The position numbers and the translations under genes were made by a program. From Spirosoma sordidisoli (lineage in GTDB: Bacteria; Bacteroidota; Bacteroidia; Cytophagales; Spirosomataceae): DNA of 64,000 bases. Below are positions 41,871 to 51,157 of this stretch, piece by piece. The notes beneath the pieces were generated by a model. The model ran no database searches and was not told where the DNA came from. It was given only the letters and a program-made list of their open reading frames with translations. Within the stretch, counting starts at the first letter, position 1. Every line of letters begins with the position of its first letter. Location of the stretch: contig NZ_SBLB01000004.1 of assembly GCF_004138325.1 (NCBI RefSeq), positions 558,001-622,000 on the forward strand, given 5' to 3'.

Positions 41871-44525
41871 CTATTCGCTTCTTAGACTTTTTACCGGGTC
41901 CATCAGAGCCGCTTTGATGGCCTGAAAGCTGACCGTCAGCAGGGTTATCGCCAGAGCACCCGCGCCCGACGCGGCAAAAATCCACCACGACAGCTCCGTG
42001 CGATATTCGTACTTCTGAAGCCAGCCGCTCAGAAAATACCAGGCAATGGGCGTGGCAATACCAAAGGCAATCAGGACCAGAAAAACGAAGTCTTTGGAGA
42101 GCAGGCTCCACAGATTCAGCACCGATGCGCCCAGCACTTTCCGAACGCCAATCTCTTTGGTTCGCTGCTCGGCCGTAAACGACGCTAACCCGAACAGACC
42201 CAGACAGGAGATGAAAATAGCCAGTACGGCAAAGATGGAAGCGAGCGTGCTGATGCGTTCTTCGGCCGCAAACTTCAGCGCGTACTGTTGATCCAGGAAT
42301 TTATAATCGAACGGACTGCCGGGATTAAACGTCCGGAATACGGCTTCCACGCTGGCGAGCGATTCGCTGGCACTGAGCCGCGGATTCAGCTTGATGTTGA
42401 TGACACCAGCCCAGTTGTAATTCAGCAGGAAAGCCGTCTGGTAAACCGGCGCAAACGGCGAGTCCATGACCATATCCCTGATCACCCCCACAACCTGAAA
42501 GGGCTTGCCATTCCATTTCACGACCTTGCCCACGGGGTCGTTCAGCCCCATGTACTTAACAGCCGTTTCGTTCAATATCAGGCCGGACGAATCGGTCGAA
42601 AAGGTCCGGGAAAAATCCCGCCCTGCCACAAATTGCCACCCCACCGTTTTGCCAAAGTCATGGGTTACGGCCATTACCCCTAACTGCTCTTTCATAGCCG
42701 GGTCTTTACCTACCCAGTCGAAGCCGATTTGGCGCGAACCCAGCTGGGTGGTGGGCGATGATGAGGTAGCCATGTCTACAACGGCACCCGTTCCGATCAG
42801 CTCGCTCCGCAGCGCGTTGTAGTGACCAAACAGTTCCGGCGTATTCATGGCCACGGTAATCAGTCCACTTCGGTCATACCCAACCGGCCGGTTTTTAGCG
42901 TGCTGAATTTGCTGGAAAACGATGACCGTACCGGTGATGAGCGTCACTGACACCGTAAACTGAATAACGACTAAAACCTGACGGGGTAGCGTAGCGAAAC
43001 GCCCCACCCGAAATCCTGACGACGTGCCTTTCAGCACCGTTATGGGCTGAAACGAGGACAGGTAAAGCGCCGGGTAACTACCCGCTATCAGCCCCGTAAC
43101 GAGACTAAACCCGAGGCCCGAAAGCCAGAAAACCGGCTCCTGCCAGGGCATGACTAACTTCTTGTCGGCGATATCGTTAAAGAGAGGCAGCGCTAGCCAC
43201 ACCAGCAGCAGAGATAGGGTAAAAGCCACCCCAACAACCAGCAATGATTCGCTGAAAAACTGACTGATCAATTGGGCGCGATTAGAACCAACCGCTTTGC
43301 GAATGCCTACTTCTTTCGCTCGCTTTTCGGAACGGGCGGTCGACAGGTTCATGAAGTTGATACAGGCCAGCAGCAGCACAAATACGCCAATGAGCCCGAA
43401 TAGCCAGACGTACTGAATCCGACCGCCCGCCACCCCCGACTTATCCCACTGGTCATACAAATGCCAGCGGCTCATGGGGTGCAGGAAAACGGCCGGTTTT
43501 ACGTGCGCTGTTTCCGGCACATTCTTCAGCCTGAGGTCTTTTATTTTGGCGGAAACGCTCGTAAAATCGGCTTGGGGAGCGATCTGAGCCAGTATTTGCC
43601 AGGAGTTGTTATCCCAGCCGGCATTTTCCCGAATCCAGGGTTCCGACGAAACGTATAAATCCCAGGGCGCCATAAACCTCATCTCCCGGAACTCGGTATT
43701 GTGCGGAAAGTCCTCGTAAACGCCCATTACCTTCACGTTTAGTTTGTTGTCGATCTTCACCACTTTGCCCAGCGGATCAGCATCGCCAAACAGGGCCGTT
43801 GCTACGGATGCGGCCAGTAGAACAGAGGCCGGATCGGTCAGGCCTGCCCGAGTTCCCTTTGTCATAGTCAGACTAAGCAGGTCGGGCGCTTCGGGGCTTA
43901 CGTAATTTCCTGTTTTGGTGAACTTCTTATCGCCATACGCCAGGATATGTTCGCGGGTCCAGGACGACAGCACGACCCGTTCGAAATCGTCCGCGAAGTC
44001 GGTCTGCAATGTTTTCGCTAAGGGCAGGGGCATGTACTCGCCGGCTCCAAAATCTCCATTAACGGTTGCGCTTTGCATCACCTTGGCGATACGGCCGTAG
44101 TGCTGGTAGTAGGTATTAAACGTCAATTCGTCGTACATCCATAGCCCAATGAGCATGGCCACGGTCATACCAACCGATAGGCCGCCGATGTTAATGACAG
44201 AGAAGGCTTTGTTTTTGGCCAGGTTCCGCCAGGCGATTTTGAAATAGTTGCGAATCATTGTCGTTGTGGTTGGTCGGGGATACTTGTCTCGTTTCAGCAG
44301 GGAAGGCCGCAGCAGGCTCAGCACATCGCGTACATACCGCCAGCGGGCCTGGCTCAGCCCCACCGCCTGCACCCGCTGCTGGAATAGTTCGCTCAGGTCA
44401 CCCTCCAGCTCTTCGGCCCGGTGGGGCGGGCAGAGCCAGTGCAGCAGGCGCGTAGCCCAGCGGGGTGGTCGGGGTCGCTCCGGCAAACCGGCCGCATCAC
44501 CAACGGGTCGGGGTGGGTGGTTCAT
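41871..44525 (-). CDS. FtsX/MacB-type ABC transporter permease, copy 2
   Basis: 884 aa from the ATG at 44525. An N-terminal prefix domain (RWATRLLHWLCPPHRAEELE, RYVRDVLSLLRPSLL) precedes a duplicated MacB/FtsX module. First helix at about 95-120 (FSVINIGGLSVGMTVAMLIG), MacB periplasmic domain, helices about 360-470 with LLACINFMNLSTARSEKRAK and EVGIRKAVGSNRAQLISQFF, a second periplasmic domain and a last helix set with SCLGLFGLASFTAEQRTKEI and GVRKVLGASVLNLW. No ATPase domain is present; a separate ATP-binding subunit would be needed. It is the downstream gene of an operon with its paralogue (2 bp apart) and a PadR regulator. Confidence 0.9.
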   Translation of the reverse strand: MNHPPRPVGDAAGLPERPRPPRWATRLLHWLCPPHRAEELEGDLSELFQQRVQAVGLSQARWRYVRDVLSLLRPSLLKRDKYPRPTTTTMIRNYFKIAWRNLAKNKAFSVINIGGLSVGMTVAMLIGLWMYDELTFNTYYQHYGRIAKVMQSATVNGDFGAGEYMPLPLAKTLQTDFADDFERVVLSSWTREHILAYGDKKFTKTGNYVSPEAPDLLSLTMTKGTRAGLTDPASVLLAASVATALFGDADPLGKVVKIDNKLNVKVMGVYEDFPHNTEFREMRFMAPWDLYVSSEPWIRENAGWDNNSWQILAQIAPQADFTSVSAKIKDLRLKNVPETAHVKPAVFLHPMSRWHLYDQWDKSGVAGGRIQYVWLFGLIGVFVLLLACINFMNLSTARSEKRAKEVGIRKAVGSNRAQLISQFFSESLLVVGVAFTLSLLLVWLALPLFNDIADKKLVMPWQEPVFWLSGLGFSLVTGLIAGSYPALYLSSFQPITVLKGTSSGFRVGRFATLPRQVLVVIQFTVSVTLITGTVIVFQQIQHAKNRPVGYDRSGLITVAMNTPELFGHYNALRSELIGTGAVVDMATSSSPTTQLGSRQIGFDWVGKDPAMKEQLGVMAVTHDFGKTVGWQFVAGRDFSRTFSTDSSGLILNETAVKYMGLNDPVGKVVKWNGKPFQVVGVIRDMVMDSPFAPVYQTAFLLNYNWAGVINIKLNPRLSASESLASVEAVFRTFNPGSPFDYKFLDQQYALKFAAEERISTLASIFAVLAIFISCLGLFGLASFTAEQRTKEIGVRKVLGASVLNLWSLLSKDFVFLVLIAFGIATPIAWYFLSGWLQKYEYRTELSWWIFAASGAGALAITLLTVSFQAIKAALMDPVKSLRSE

Positions 44526-44527
44526 GG

Positions 44528-47131
44528 TTATTCGCTGCGCAGGCTCTTTACCGGGTCCATCAGAGCCGCTTTGATGGCCTGGAAGCTGATGGTCAATAAG
44601 GTCACGCCCATCGCGCCCAAGCCAGCCAGGACAAAAATCCACCACGAGAGTTCGGTGCGGTATTGATAATTCTGAAGCCAGTCTGAAAGCACGTAATACG
44701 CCAGCGGAGCGGCCAGACAGAAGGCAATCGCTACCAGTATGACAAACTCTCTGGAGAGCAGGCCCCAGACGTTGAACACCGATGCGCCCAGTATTTTCCG
44801 AATGCCGATCTCTTTGGTCCGCTGCTCAGCCATGTACGACGCCAGACCAAACAAGCCCAGGCAACTGATCAGGATGGCCAGGATGGCGAACCCACCGGCT
44901 AACCGGCCGATGCGCTCCTCGGTACCGAATTTCCGGGCATACGTATCATCCACAAACTTATAGTCGAAGGGCGCGTCGGGGCTGTAGCGTTTGAATACCT
45001 GTTCTACGTTGGCCAGGGCTTCGTGAGAAGAGGCTTTTGGAGACAGACGAATATTGATGGTGTTGACATTGCGGTAGTTGACCGCGAAAAACGACGGGTT
45101 AACCGGCTTGAACGGATCTTCTTTCACCATGTCTTTGATAACACCGATCACTTTGTAGTCGCGGCCGCCCTGCCGAACGATCTCGCCAACCGGGTGCCGG
45201 ATGCCCATTAATTTGACCAGCGCTTCGTTCAGAATCATTGCGGAGCTATCCGTTGTGAAATCGCGCGAAAAGTCGCGGCCTTCCTTGAGTTGCCAGCCTA
45301 CCGTTTGGCCGAAATCGTGGGTCACGTAATTGCTCATCACCAGTGGCTTGGTGTCGGTTTTCTTCCCTTTCCAGCTAATATCCGTTGTGCCACCAGCCTG
45401 TTCGGTTATTGAATTCGATGATTCGGACATGCCCGCTACGGCCCCTGTGTTCAGCAGATCATGACGCAGAGCGGTATAATGCCTGTACAGTTCGGGCGCG
45501 TTCATGCCAATTTCGATCAGGCCACTGCGGCTGTAGCCCACCGGACGGTCTTTGGCGTGTTCGATCTGCCGAAAGACGATGATGGTGCCGATGATGAGTG
45601 TGACAGAAACCGTAAACTGAAAGCCAACCAGCACCCGCCGGGGAATCGTAGCCGATCGATTGGTGCGCATCATCCCCTTCAGCACTTTGATCGGCTGAAA
45701 AGAGGATAAGTACAGGGCCGGATAGCTGCCGGCAATCAGGCCCGTTAGCAGGCTGAACCCTAGCCCGGCGAGCCAGAACAGTGGATTTCCCCACGGAATG
45801 CTCATCTGCTTCTCCGATACCTGATTGAAAAACGGCAGTGTGAGCTGCACGAACAGAATGGATAGTACAAAGGCCAGCACCGCCATCAACAGCGATTCGC
45901 TGAAAAACTGCGCCACCAGTTGACTCCGCAGCGATCCGATCGACTTGCGGATTCCCACTTCCTTGGCGCGTTTTTCACTGCGCGCCGTACTCAGGTTCAT
46001 GAAATTGATACAGGCCAGCAGCAGCACAATGACACCGATACTCCCGAACAGCCATACGAACGTAATGAGTCCGCCAATATTGACGCCGTCTTTAAAATCG
46101 GCGTACAGATGCCATTTGCTCATTGGATGCAGGAAGAACTCCGGTTTATAGCCCGGCGGATTATCCCGCTTCATCCGAATGTCCCTGATTTTGGCCGACA
46201 CCTGCCCAACATCGGCGCCCGGTTTGAGCTGGGCAAAAATCTGGTACGAGTTGGAGTCCCATTCGTCCTTGTCGCGTTTGGCTCCGTCGTCATTAGCCGC
46301 AAAAAATGCCCAGGGAACCAGAAAGGTTACGTCGCTGAACGTATTGTTGGCCGGAAAATCCTGGTAGACGCCCGCTACTTTCACCGTCTGTTTGTTGTCG
46401 AGCCTGATCAGTTTATTCAGCGGGTCTCCCGTGCCGAACAGGGCGCCGGCCAGCGACTGAGAAAGCAGAATCGAGTTAATATCGGTGTTGCCAAAGCGCG
46501 TTCCGGATACGACGTTCAGCGACAGCATATCGATGACGTCCGGCTCGATGTAATTGCCCATTTTCAGCAGCTTCCGCTCGCCGGCGGCCAGAATGACATT
46601 ACGGCTCACGGAAAGACCAACCGATTCAAAGTCCGGGTACTTGCTTCGCAGTTCCTGCGCCAGCGGAATCGGCAATACGTCGTAAGACGCTTTCTCTACG
46701 TCGAATTTGACAAACTGCCAGAGTTTAGCCAGTCGGTCGTAGTGTTTGAACTGTTTGTTAAACGACAGCTCGTCGTACATCCACAGCCCAATAAGCATCG
46801 CGACGGCCATACCCGAGGCCAGTCCGAACATATTGATGAACGAGTACACCCGGTTTTTAGCCAGATTGCGGAAAGCGATTTTGAGATAGTTGCGGATCAT
46901 CGTCGTTGTTGCTGGTTTGGAATACTCGTCTCGTTTCATCAGGGAAGGCCGCAGCAGGCTCAGCACATCGCGTACATACCGCCAGCGGGCTTTTCGTAAG
47001 CCCACCTCCCCTACCCTTTGCCGGAACAGCTCTTCGAGGTCGCCCTCCAGCTCTTCGGCCCGGTGGGGTGGGCAGAGCCAGTGCAGCAGACGCATAGCCC
47101 AGCGGGGTTCGGCTGTTGGGGGCGCTTTCAT
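44528..47131 (-). CDS. FtsX/MacB-type ABC transporter permease, copy 1
   Basis: 867 aa, clearly a paralogue of the next gene throughout: same prefix domain (RWAMRLLHWLCPPHRAEELE), the same MNLSTARSEKRAKEVGIRK and YMAEQRTKEIGIRKILGAS blocks, and the identical ending IKAALMDPVKSLRSE. The ATG at 47131 overlaps the PadR stop as ATGA, which indicates translational coupling and fixes the start. In the family such proteins use mechanical transmission to move peptides, lipids or drugs, or regulate envelope enzymes. The ATPase is not encoded here. Two near-identical permeases in tandem may form a heterodimer. Confidence 0.9.
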   Translation of the reverse strand: MKAPPTAEPRWAMRLLHWLCPPHRAEELEGDLEELFRQRVGEVGLRKARWRYVRDVLSLLRPSLMKRDEYSKPATTTMIRNYLKIAFRNLAKNRVYSFINMFGLASGMAVAMLIGLWMYDELSFNKQFKHYDRLAKLWQFVKFDVEKASYDVLPIPLAQELRSKYPDFESVGLSVSRNVILAAGERKLLKMGNYIEPDVIDMLSLNVVSGTRFGNTDINSILLSQSLAGALFGTGDPLNKLIRLDNKQTVKVAGVYQDFPANNTFSDVTFLVPWAFFAANDDGAKRDKDEWDSNSYQIFAQLKPGADVGQVSAKIRDIRMKRDNPPGYKPEFFLHPMSKWHLYADFKDGVNIGGLITFVWLFGSIGVIVLLLACINFMNLSTARSEKRAKEVGIRKSIGSLRSQLVAQFFSESLLMAVLAFVLSILFVQLTLPFFNQVSEKQMSIPWGNPLFWLAGLGFSLLTGLIAGSYPALYLSSFQPIKVLKGMMRTNRSATIPRRVLVGFQFTVSVTLIIGTIIVFRQIEHAKDRPVGYSRSGLIEIGMNAPELYRHYTALRHDLLNTGAVAGMSESSNSITEQAGGTTDISWKGKKTDTKPLVMSNYVTHDFGQTVGWQLKEGRDFSRDFTTDSSAMILNEALVKLMGIRHPVGEIVRQGGRDYKVIGVIKDMVKEDPFKPVNPSFFAVNYRNVNTINIRLSPKASSHEALANVEQVFKRYSPDAPFDYKFVDDTYARKFGTEERIGRLAGGFAILAILISCLGLFGLASYMAEQRTKEIGIRKILGASVFNVWGLLSREFVILVAIAFCLAAPLAYYVLSDWLQNYQYRTELSWWIFVLAGLGAMGVTLLTISFQAIKAALMDPVKSLRSE

Positions 47132-47454
47132 GACCAGGCGGTATGGGGAATGGCATCCCACATCTGATTGCGCAGCTGCCTAATCTCTTCCAGCGCCCGC
47201 CGGCCATAAGCCGTCACGGTATAGAGCCGCTTCCGGCGGCCACCCCGTTCGGCAGTCATACCGCCCATTTGTGAGTCGACCAGCCCTTTTTCCTGCAGCC
47301 GGTTCAGGGCCGAATGCACCGCCCCGAGGCTCACCGACCGGTCCATCTGCTGCTCGATTTCATTGACGATGGCGGCTCCGTAGGCATCGCCCGACCGAAT
47401 GGCCACGGCCAGCAATACCACTTCTTCAAACTCGCCCAGGTACGTTCCTTTCAT
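47128..47454 (-). CDS. PadR-family transcriptional regulator
   Basis: 108 aa. Winged helix: LGEFEEVVLLAVAIRSGDAY, GAAIVNEIEQQMDRSVSLGA, VHSALNRLQEKGLVDSQMGG, RGGRRKRLYTVTAYGRRALE. This is the short PadR type that in Cytophagales routinely precedes FtsX-like permeases with the prefix domain. It probably represses its own operon and responds to an envelope-stress or drug signal. Four-base overlap with the first permease gene. Confidence 0.93.
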   Translation of the reverse strand: MKGTYLGEFEEVVLLAVAIRSGDAYGAAIVNEIEQQMDRSVSLGAVHSALNRLQEKGLVDSQMGGMTAERGGRRKRLYTVTAYGRRALEEIRQLRNQMWDAIPHTAWS

Positions 47455-47467
47455 GCCTGTCCATTAG

Positions 47468-47486
47468 TTGTGTATATGTATAACAA
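47468..47486 (-). promoter_or_regulatory. Candidate PadR operator
   Basis: Imperfect palindrome TTGTGTATATGTATAACAA, 13 bp upstream of the PadR ATG. PadR regulators commonly bind AT-rich ATGT/ACAT-like dyads in their own promoter. Placement fits; the motif is not proof. Confidence 0.4.
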
Positions 47487-47504
47487 ATGCTTTGCCACAA
47501 ACTA

Positions 47505-47536
47505 AAATGGCCCATTCTGCGCAGAATGGGCCATTT
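47505..47536. repeat. Perfect 32-bp palindrome
   Basis: AAATGGCCCATTCTGC is followed with no spacer by its exact complement. It lies upstream of the PadR operon and downstream of the conserved unknown gene (start side at 47637). It could be a terminator for the plus strand (ATTT tail only) or a binding site. Confidence 0.6.
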
Positions 47537-47636
47537 CGATTGTGCTGGGTTGGACTTGATTGTCCAGAATCGGACAGGTGTTCGTACGCTTCTGGACAGG
47601 TTTGCTCGATAAACGGACTTCCCTGGCGTACTACTC

Positions 47637-48191
47637 TTATACCAGCCATTCTTTGGGCAGGCCGAGCTGGCGGGCGTAGTGGGCGGGGGCCGCGTAGTGA
47701 ACCCAGCTCAGGAGCTTATGAATGTCGTCGGCAAACTCGATATGGTAGTCGGGGTCCAGTTTGGCTACTTTTTTCAGCACCTGGTCCGTTCGTTTGGCAA
47801 TGTAGTCGGCGGCTTTGTCGGTCCGCGAGTTATACTTGGCCAGGAGGTGGGCGTTGTGGTCGTAGAAGGTGTTGAGCATGTACAGCATCAGCTCGACTTC
47901 GCCATACTTGTCTTTGGTCACTTTCAGATGCCGGGCAATGTAACCGCTTACGGTACGCATATCCATCATCAGCCAGCCCGCCGAGTCGGCGTTGAGGTTA
48001 GCCGTACGGTCGATGAATTGCCGGATCAGGTCGCGCCGTTCGTCCAGCGTGGCGCTGTGCTCAACCAGTTCGAACTGAAGCTTTTCGGTCAGCACCGCAT
48101 CTTTGGCAATCAGCCGCAGCAGCAGCTTATCTTTCTCCACACCGGGCATGTGAACAATAGCTTTCTTCAAGTCAGGATCAAGCGCAGGCAT
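47637..48191 (-). CDS. Conserved-looking cytoplasmic protein of unknown function
   Basis: 184 aa, all-helical appearance, no signal or membrane segment: DPDLKKAIVHMPGVEKDKLL, VLTEKLQFELVEHSATLDER, GWLMMDMRTVSGYIARHLKV, YGEVELMLYMLNTFYDHNAH, FADDIHKLLSWVHYAAPAHY. I believe similar proteins exist in Cytophagales, but I cannot name a family. The gene's start is beside a 24-bp inverted repeat (48196-48219). Codon use is normal for the window, supporting a real gene. Confidence 0.65.
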   Translation of the reverse strand: MPALDPDLKKAIVHMPGVEKDKLLLRLIAKDAVLTEKLQFELVEHSATLDERRDLIRQFIDRTANLNADSAGWLMMDMRTVSGYIARHLKVTKDKYGEVELMLYMLNTFYDHNAHLLAKYNSRTDKAADYIAKRTDQVLKKVAKLDPDYHIEFADDIHKLLSWVHYAAPAHYARQLGLPKEWLV

Positions 48192-48195
48192 TAGG

Positions 48196-48548
48196 TAGTG
48201 ATGAGTTAGGAGTGATGAGCGATGAGCTAAATTAATGTGAATTACAGATTGTATTGCATGGGTTGTGGTTTACCAGGGGTTTTGGCGTTGTTTAGGAACG
48301 GCGGTTTTCGCCGAACGAGCCGTAAAATACAGCGGCTGGCCATGCGGGTTATGTACCTGACGGCACATCGTTTTCGCCGAAATCCAACGGGGCTACCGAC
48401 CCTACCGACGCTACGCTGTGAAGGCCCTGACGGGCCACGGCTCATTCCCAAACACGGTTATCGTATTAACTTGAATGATGCCATTATCATTCATCGCTCA
48501 TCGCTCATCGTTCATCGCTCATCACTCATCACTCCTAACTCATCACTA
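48196..48548. repeat. Inverted-repeat-flanked element, 353 bp
   Basis: A perfect 24-bp inverted repeat (TAGTGATGAGTTAGGAGTGATGAG at 48196-48219 and its complement at 48525-48548) brackets a segment with additional ATGAGCG/CGCTCAT repeats. The interior (48240-48470) contains local hairpins (GGCGGTTTTCGCC at 48300) and a short minus-strand frame that I reject as a gene. No transposase motif. It may be a small non-autonomous mobile element, a REP-type element or a structured RNA between the unknown gene and rimK. Confidence 0.6.
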
Positions 48549-48551
48549 CTC

Positions 48552-49460
48552 TCACACGCCCACGATATCGCCTTCGTCGGCACGAATTTTGTCTTCGATG
48601 TAGGCAATGATTTCGGTGGCTATATCGGCGCCGGTAGCGGTTTCGATCCCTTCCAGGCCGGGCGATGAGTTTACTTCCAGCACCAGGGGGCCCCGCTCGG
48701 AAGGCAGCATATCGACCCCCGCCACTTTCAGCCCCAGCGCCCGGGCGGCATTGATGGCTGTCTCCTCTTCGTCGGGGGTGAGCGTTACGGCGCTGGCGTT
48801 ACCGCCCCGGTGGATGTTAGACCTGAATTCACCTTCTACTCCCTGTCGTTTCATGGCACCGACCACGCGCCCGCCCACCACAAACGCCCGGATGTCGGAC
48901 CCTTTGGCTTCGGCTACGAACTCCTGCACCAGCACGTGTTTTTTCAGGCCATAGAAGGCTTCGATGGTCGACTTGGCCGCTTTCGTCGTCTCGGCCAGCA
49001 CCACGCCGATTCCCTGCGTGCCTTCGAGGAGTTTGATCACGACCGGTGGACCACCGACCAGCTTGATGAGCTGCGTTACGTCGCCGTTGCGGGGATGGTT
49101 GGCAAAGACCGTCTTGGGCAGACCGACCCCGGCCTTGGAGAGTACCTGAAGGCTGCGGAGCTTGTTGCGCGAGCGGGTGATGGCCTGCGACTTGGCCGTT
49201 GTGAAGACCTTCATCATCTCGAACTGCCGCACAATAGCACAGCCGTAGTCGGTAACGGACGCCCCGATACGCGGCACGATCGCATCGAGCTGTTCGAGTT
49301 CCTGCCCCTCGTACAGTACCGACGGGCGCCCGCCCTCAATGACGACCTGGCAGTTCAGATGATTGACCAGCAGAGCCTCGTGACCGCGCTCGGTAGCGGC
49401 CGCCAGCAGGCGCTGCGTCGAATATAGATTCGGATTGGCCGATAAAATGGCAATACGCAT
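48552..49460 (-). CDS. rimK: Ribosomal protein S6-L-glutamate ligase (RimK, ATP-grasp)
   Basis: 302 aa, close to E. coli RimK. ATP-grasp landmarks: [20 protein letters not shown] at the N-terminus, [40 protein letters not shown] (ATP-binding loop), [40 protein letters not shown] and [19 protein letters not shown] (metal ligands). It adds glutamates to the C-terminus of ribosomal protein S6 and in other species makes poly-glutamate chains. It follows the RimB-like protease gene by 21 bp. This fits the known rimA-rimB-rimK arrangement, with no rimA seen here. Confidence 0.95.
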   Translation of the reverse strand: MRIAILSANPNLYSTQRLLAAATERGHEALLVNHLNCQVVIEGGRPSVLYEGQELEQLDAIVPRIGASVTDYGCAIVRQFEMMKVFTTAKSQAITRSRNKLRSLQVLSKAGVGLPKTVFANHPRNGDVTQLIKLVGGPPVVIKLLEGTQGIGVVLAETTKAAKSTIEAFYGLKKHVLVQEFVAEAKGSDIRAFVVGGRVVGAMKRQGVEGEFRSNIHRGGNASAVTLTPDEEETAINAARALGLKVAGVDMLPSERGPLVLEVNSSPGLEGIETATGADIATEIIAYIEDKIRADEGDIVGV

Positions 49461-49481
49461 TAGTCTGTGTGAAGTGAGTAC

Positions 49482-49988
49482 CTATTCCGGGTCAGCCGTC
49501 CCGGTAGAGACGCCGTTGTGTGAATAGGTAGTGGAGTGAGACGTGTGTTGAACCAAAGGCGCTTTGGCCTGATACGATAGGTTTTTCTGGGAAACGTCTA
49601 CCAGAAAGCGGTTACGGAGTAGTTTCCGGCCGAGCAGAACGGGATTTTTGAGCCGTTCGCGGTCGGCCAGGGTAAACTCGGCCCGAATCCGGCGGCCGAA
49701 CAGAACCACGCAGGTTTTGATGACGTACCGCTTTTCGGCCACGCCAAACGAGTTCCGGATCATGCGCTGGCTGTACTGATCACTGTAGAACCGCCGGGCG
49801 GGCTCGCCGGTTTTGCCGATCAGCCAGAAACTCAGCCGGGTTCGCTCCCCGGCCCGTACCAGCCGCACATTCTTGCAATGCAGCGACGACGTAAACGCGC
49901 CGGTATCGACTTTCGCCTGCACCTCGAACAGGCCCAGATCGGGAAAGTCGATCAGGTCGGTCATACCGATAACTTGTTTCGGTTTCAT
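49482..49988 (-). CDS. RimB-like retropepsin-type aspartic protease ('ATP-dependent zinc protease' family)
   Basis: 168 aa. Motifs: MTDLIDFPDLGLFEVQAKVD then DTGAFTSSLHCKNV carrying the single aspartic D-T-G triad, and later FGRRIRAEFTLADRERLKNP, VLLGRKLLRNRFLVDVSQKN. This is the family usually named 'ATP-dependent zinc protease', now known to include RimB, a retropepsin-like protease that trims glutamates added by RimK. The older zinc-protease name is not supported by any zinc motif. The tail after 140 is low-complexity (HTSHSTTYSHNGV). Gene pair with rimK. Confidence 0.88.
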   Translation of the reverse strand: MKPKQVIGMTDLIDFPDLGLFEVQAKVDTGAFTSSLHCKNVRLVRAGERTRLSFWLIGKTGEPARRFYSDQYSQRMIRNSFGVAEKRYVIKTCVVLFGRRIRAEFTLADRERLKNPVLLGRKLLRNRFLVDVSQKNLSYQAKAPLVQHTSHSTTYSHNGVSTGTADPE

Positions 49989-50026
49989 GTGCGGAGGGAC
50001 AGGTGCGGAGACAGGATGATGTAGCC

Positions 50027-51154
50027 TCAGGCCCGTATAACCCGGCTGAAGGTAAGTGAGAGATCGAGCATGATCATTTTAGCGCGGGCATTGCGTTCGA
50101 GGTGATAGGCCGCTTCGTTGAGATCAGCTACAATCCGTTCGATATGATCGATAGTTAGTACTTTGGCAAAGTTCTTTACAAACGCCATTTCATCGTCGGG
50201 CAGACGCAGCAATGCCCCGGCCCCCTGCTGCCACAGAAATAAATCCCGGTAGAGCCGGATGCTGTAGTCGAACAGCCCCTTCTGCTTCTCCCTGCTGAAA
50301 CCGTCGAACTGGTCGGCCTGTTTCACCAGTTTCATTAAATCTTGTTTGTAACAGTCGCGCATCCACTCGGCAAACCAGGCGTGCTGCTCTGAAACAGCCA
50401 CCCCACCGGCTTCCTGCTGGCTCAGCCGCAGCCCTTCGGCCAGGTTACCATCGGCCAGGTAGGCCACGCGCCGGGCGGTTGTTTCGTCGAGGTTGAGTTG
50501 CTGGCGCAGGTAGGTGGCCACTTCCTCGTCCGTAAACGCCCGCACGGCTACCCGCTGCGTGCGCGACAGAATCGTGATGAGCAACTTGTCGGGCTGGTTG
50601 GTAACGAGCAGAAACAGGGTCTGGGCGGGTGGTTCTTCCAGCACCTTCAGCAGGGCATTGGCCGAAGCGACGTTCATCAGCTCGGGCAGCCAGATCAGCA
50701 TGATCTTATACGCCCCTTCGTAGGACTTGAGCGACAGTTTCTGGAGGATAGTACGCGCTTCTTCGGCCGAAATATTGCCCTGTTTATTATCCCCTCCCAT
50801 GGTAGCGAGCCAGTCGGGCAGGGTTCGGTAGGGCCGGTCGAGCAGGAACTTACGCCAGTCGGCGAGGTACGTTTCGGAAGTTTTTCCTTTCCCCAGGTTG
50901 GCCACCGGAAATACCATGTGCAGATCGGGATGCACCAGCTTCTGGATCTTGACGCAGGATGCGCACCGGCCGCAGGCATCCTGAGGTTGTTTGTCTTCGC
51001 AGTTGACGTACTGAGCCAGCGCCAGCGCCAGCGCCAGGTTGGCGCCCCCCACGGGCCCATCGAACAGCAGCGCGTGGGCCAGGTGGTTGGTCTGCACCGC
51101 CCGCAGCAGCAACTGTTTGGTGTCGTCGTGACCGATGATGTCGGAGAATTGCAT
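50027..51154 (-). CDS. holB: DNA polymerase III subunit delta' (clamp loader)
   Basis: 375 aa. AAA+ clamp-loader features: FSDIIGHDDTKQLLLRAVQT, HALLFDGPVGGANLALALAL (divergent Walker A, as expected for delta'), zinc-binding Cys set in DACGRCASCVKIQKLVHPDL, KIMLIWLPELMNVASANALL, KVLEEPPAQTLFLLVTNQPD and TILSRTQRVAVRAF (sensor 1). The Walker A lacks the Lys-Thr pair, consistent with the non-ATPase role of delta' in opening the sliding clamp. It lies 3 bp after the alternative glmU gene. Confidence 0.93.
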   Translation of the reverse strand: MQFSDIIGHDDTKQLLLRAVQTNHLAHALLFDGPVGGANLALALALAQYVNCEDKQPQDACGRCASCVKIQKLVHPDLHMVFPVANLGKGKTSETYLADWRKFLLDRPYRTLPDWLATMGGDNKQGNISAEEARTILQKLSLKSYEGAYKIMLIWLPELMNVASANALLKVLEEPPAQTLFLLVTNQPDKLLITILSRTQRVAVRAFTDEEVATYLRQQLNLDETTARRVAYLADGNLAEGLRLSQQEAGGVAVSEQHAWFAEWMRDCYKQDLMKLVKQADQFDGFSREKQKGLFDYSIRLYRDLFLWQQGAGALLRLPDDEMAFVKNFAKVLTIDHIERIVADLNEAAYHLERNARAKMIMLDLSLTFSRVIRA

Positions 51155-51157
51155 GGC

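Noticed and set aside
48242..48451. 69-codon Arg-rich minus-strand frame within the inverted-repeat element
   Set aside because: No family resemblance and composition set by the GC-rich element; more likely non-coding.
49482..49988. ATP-dependent zinc protease
   Set aside because: No zinc or ATP-binding motif; the DTG triad and link to rimK fit a retropepsin-like RimB.
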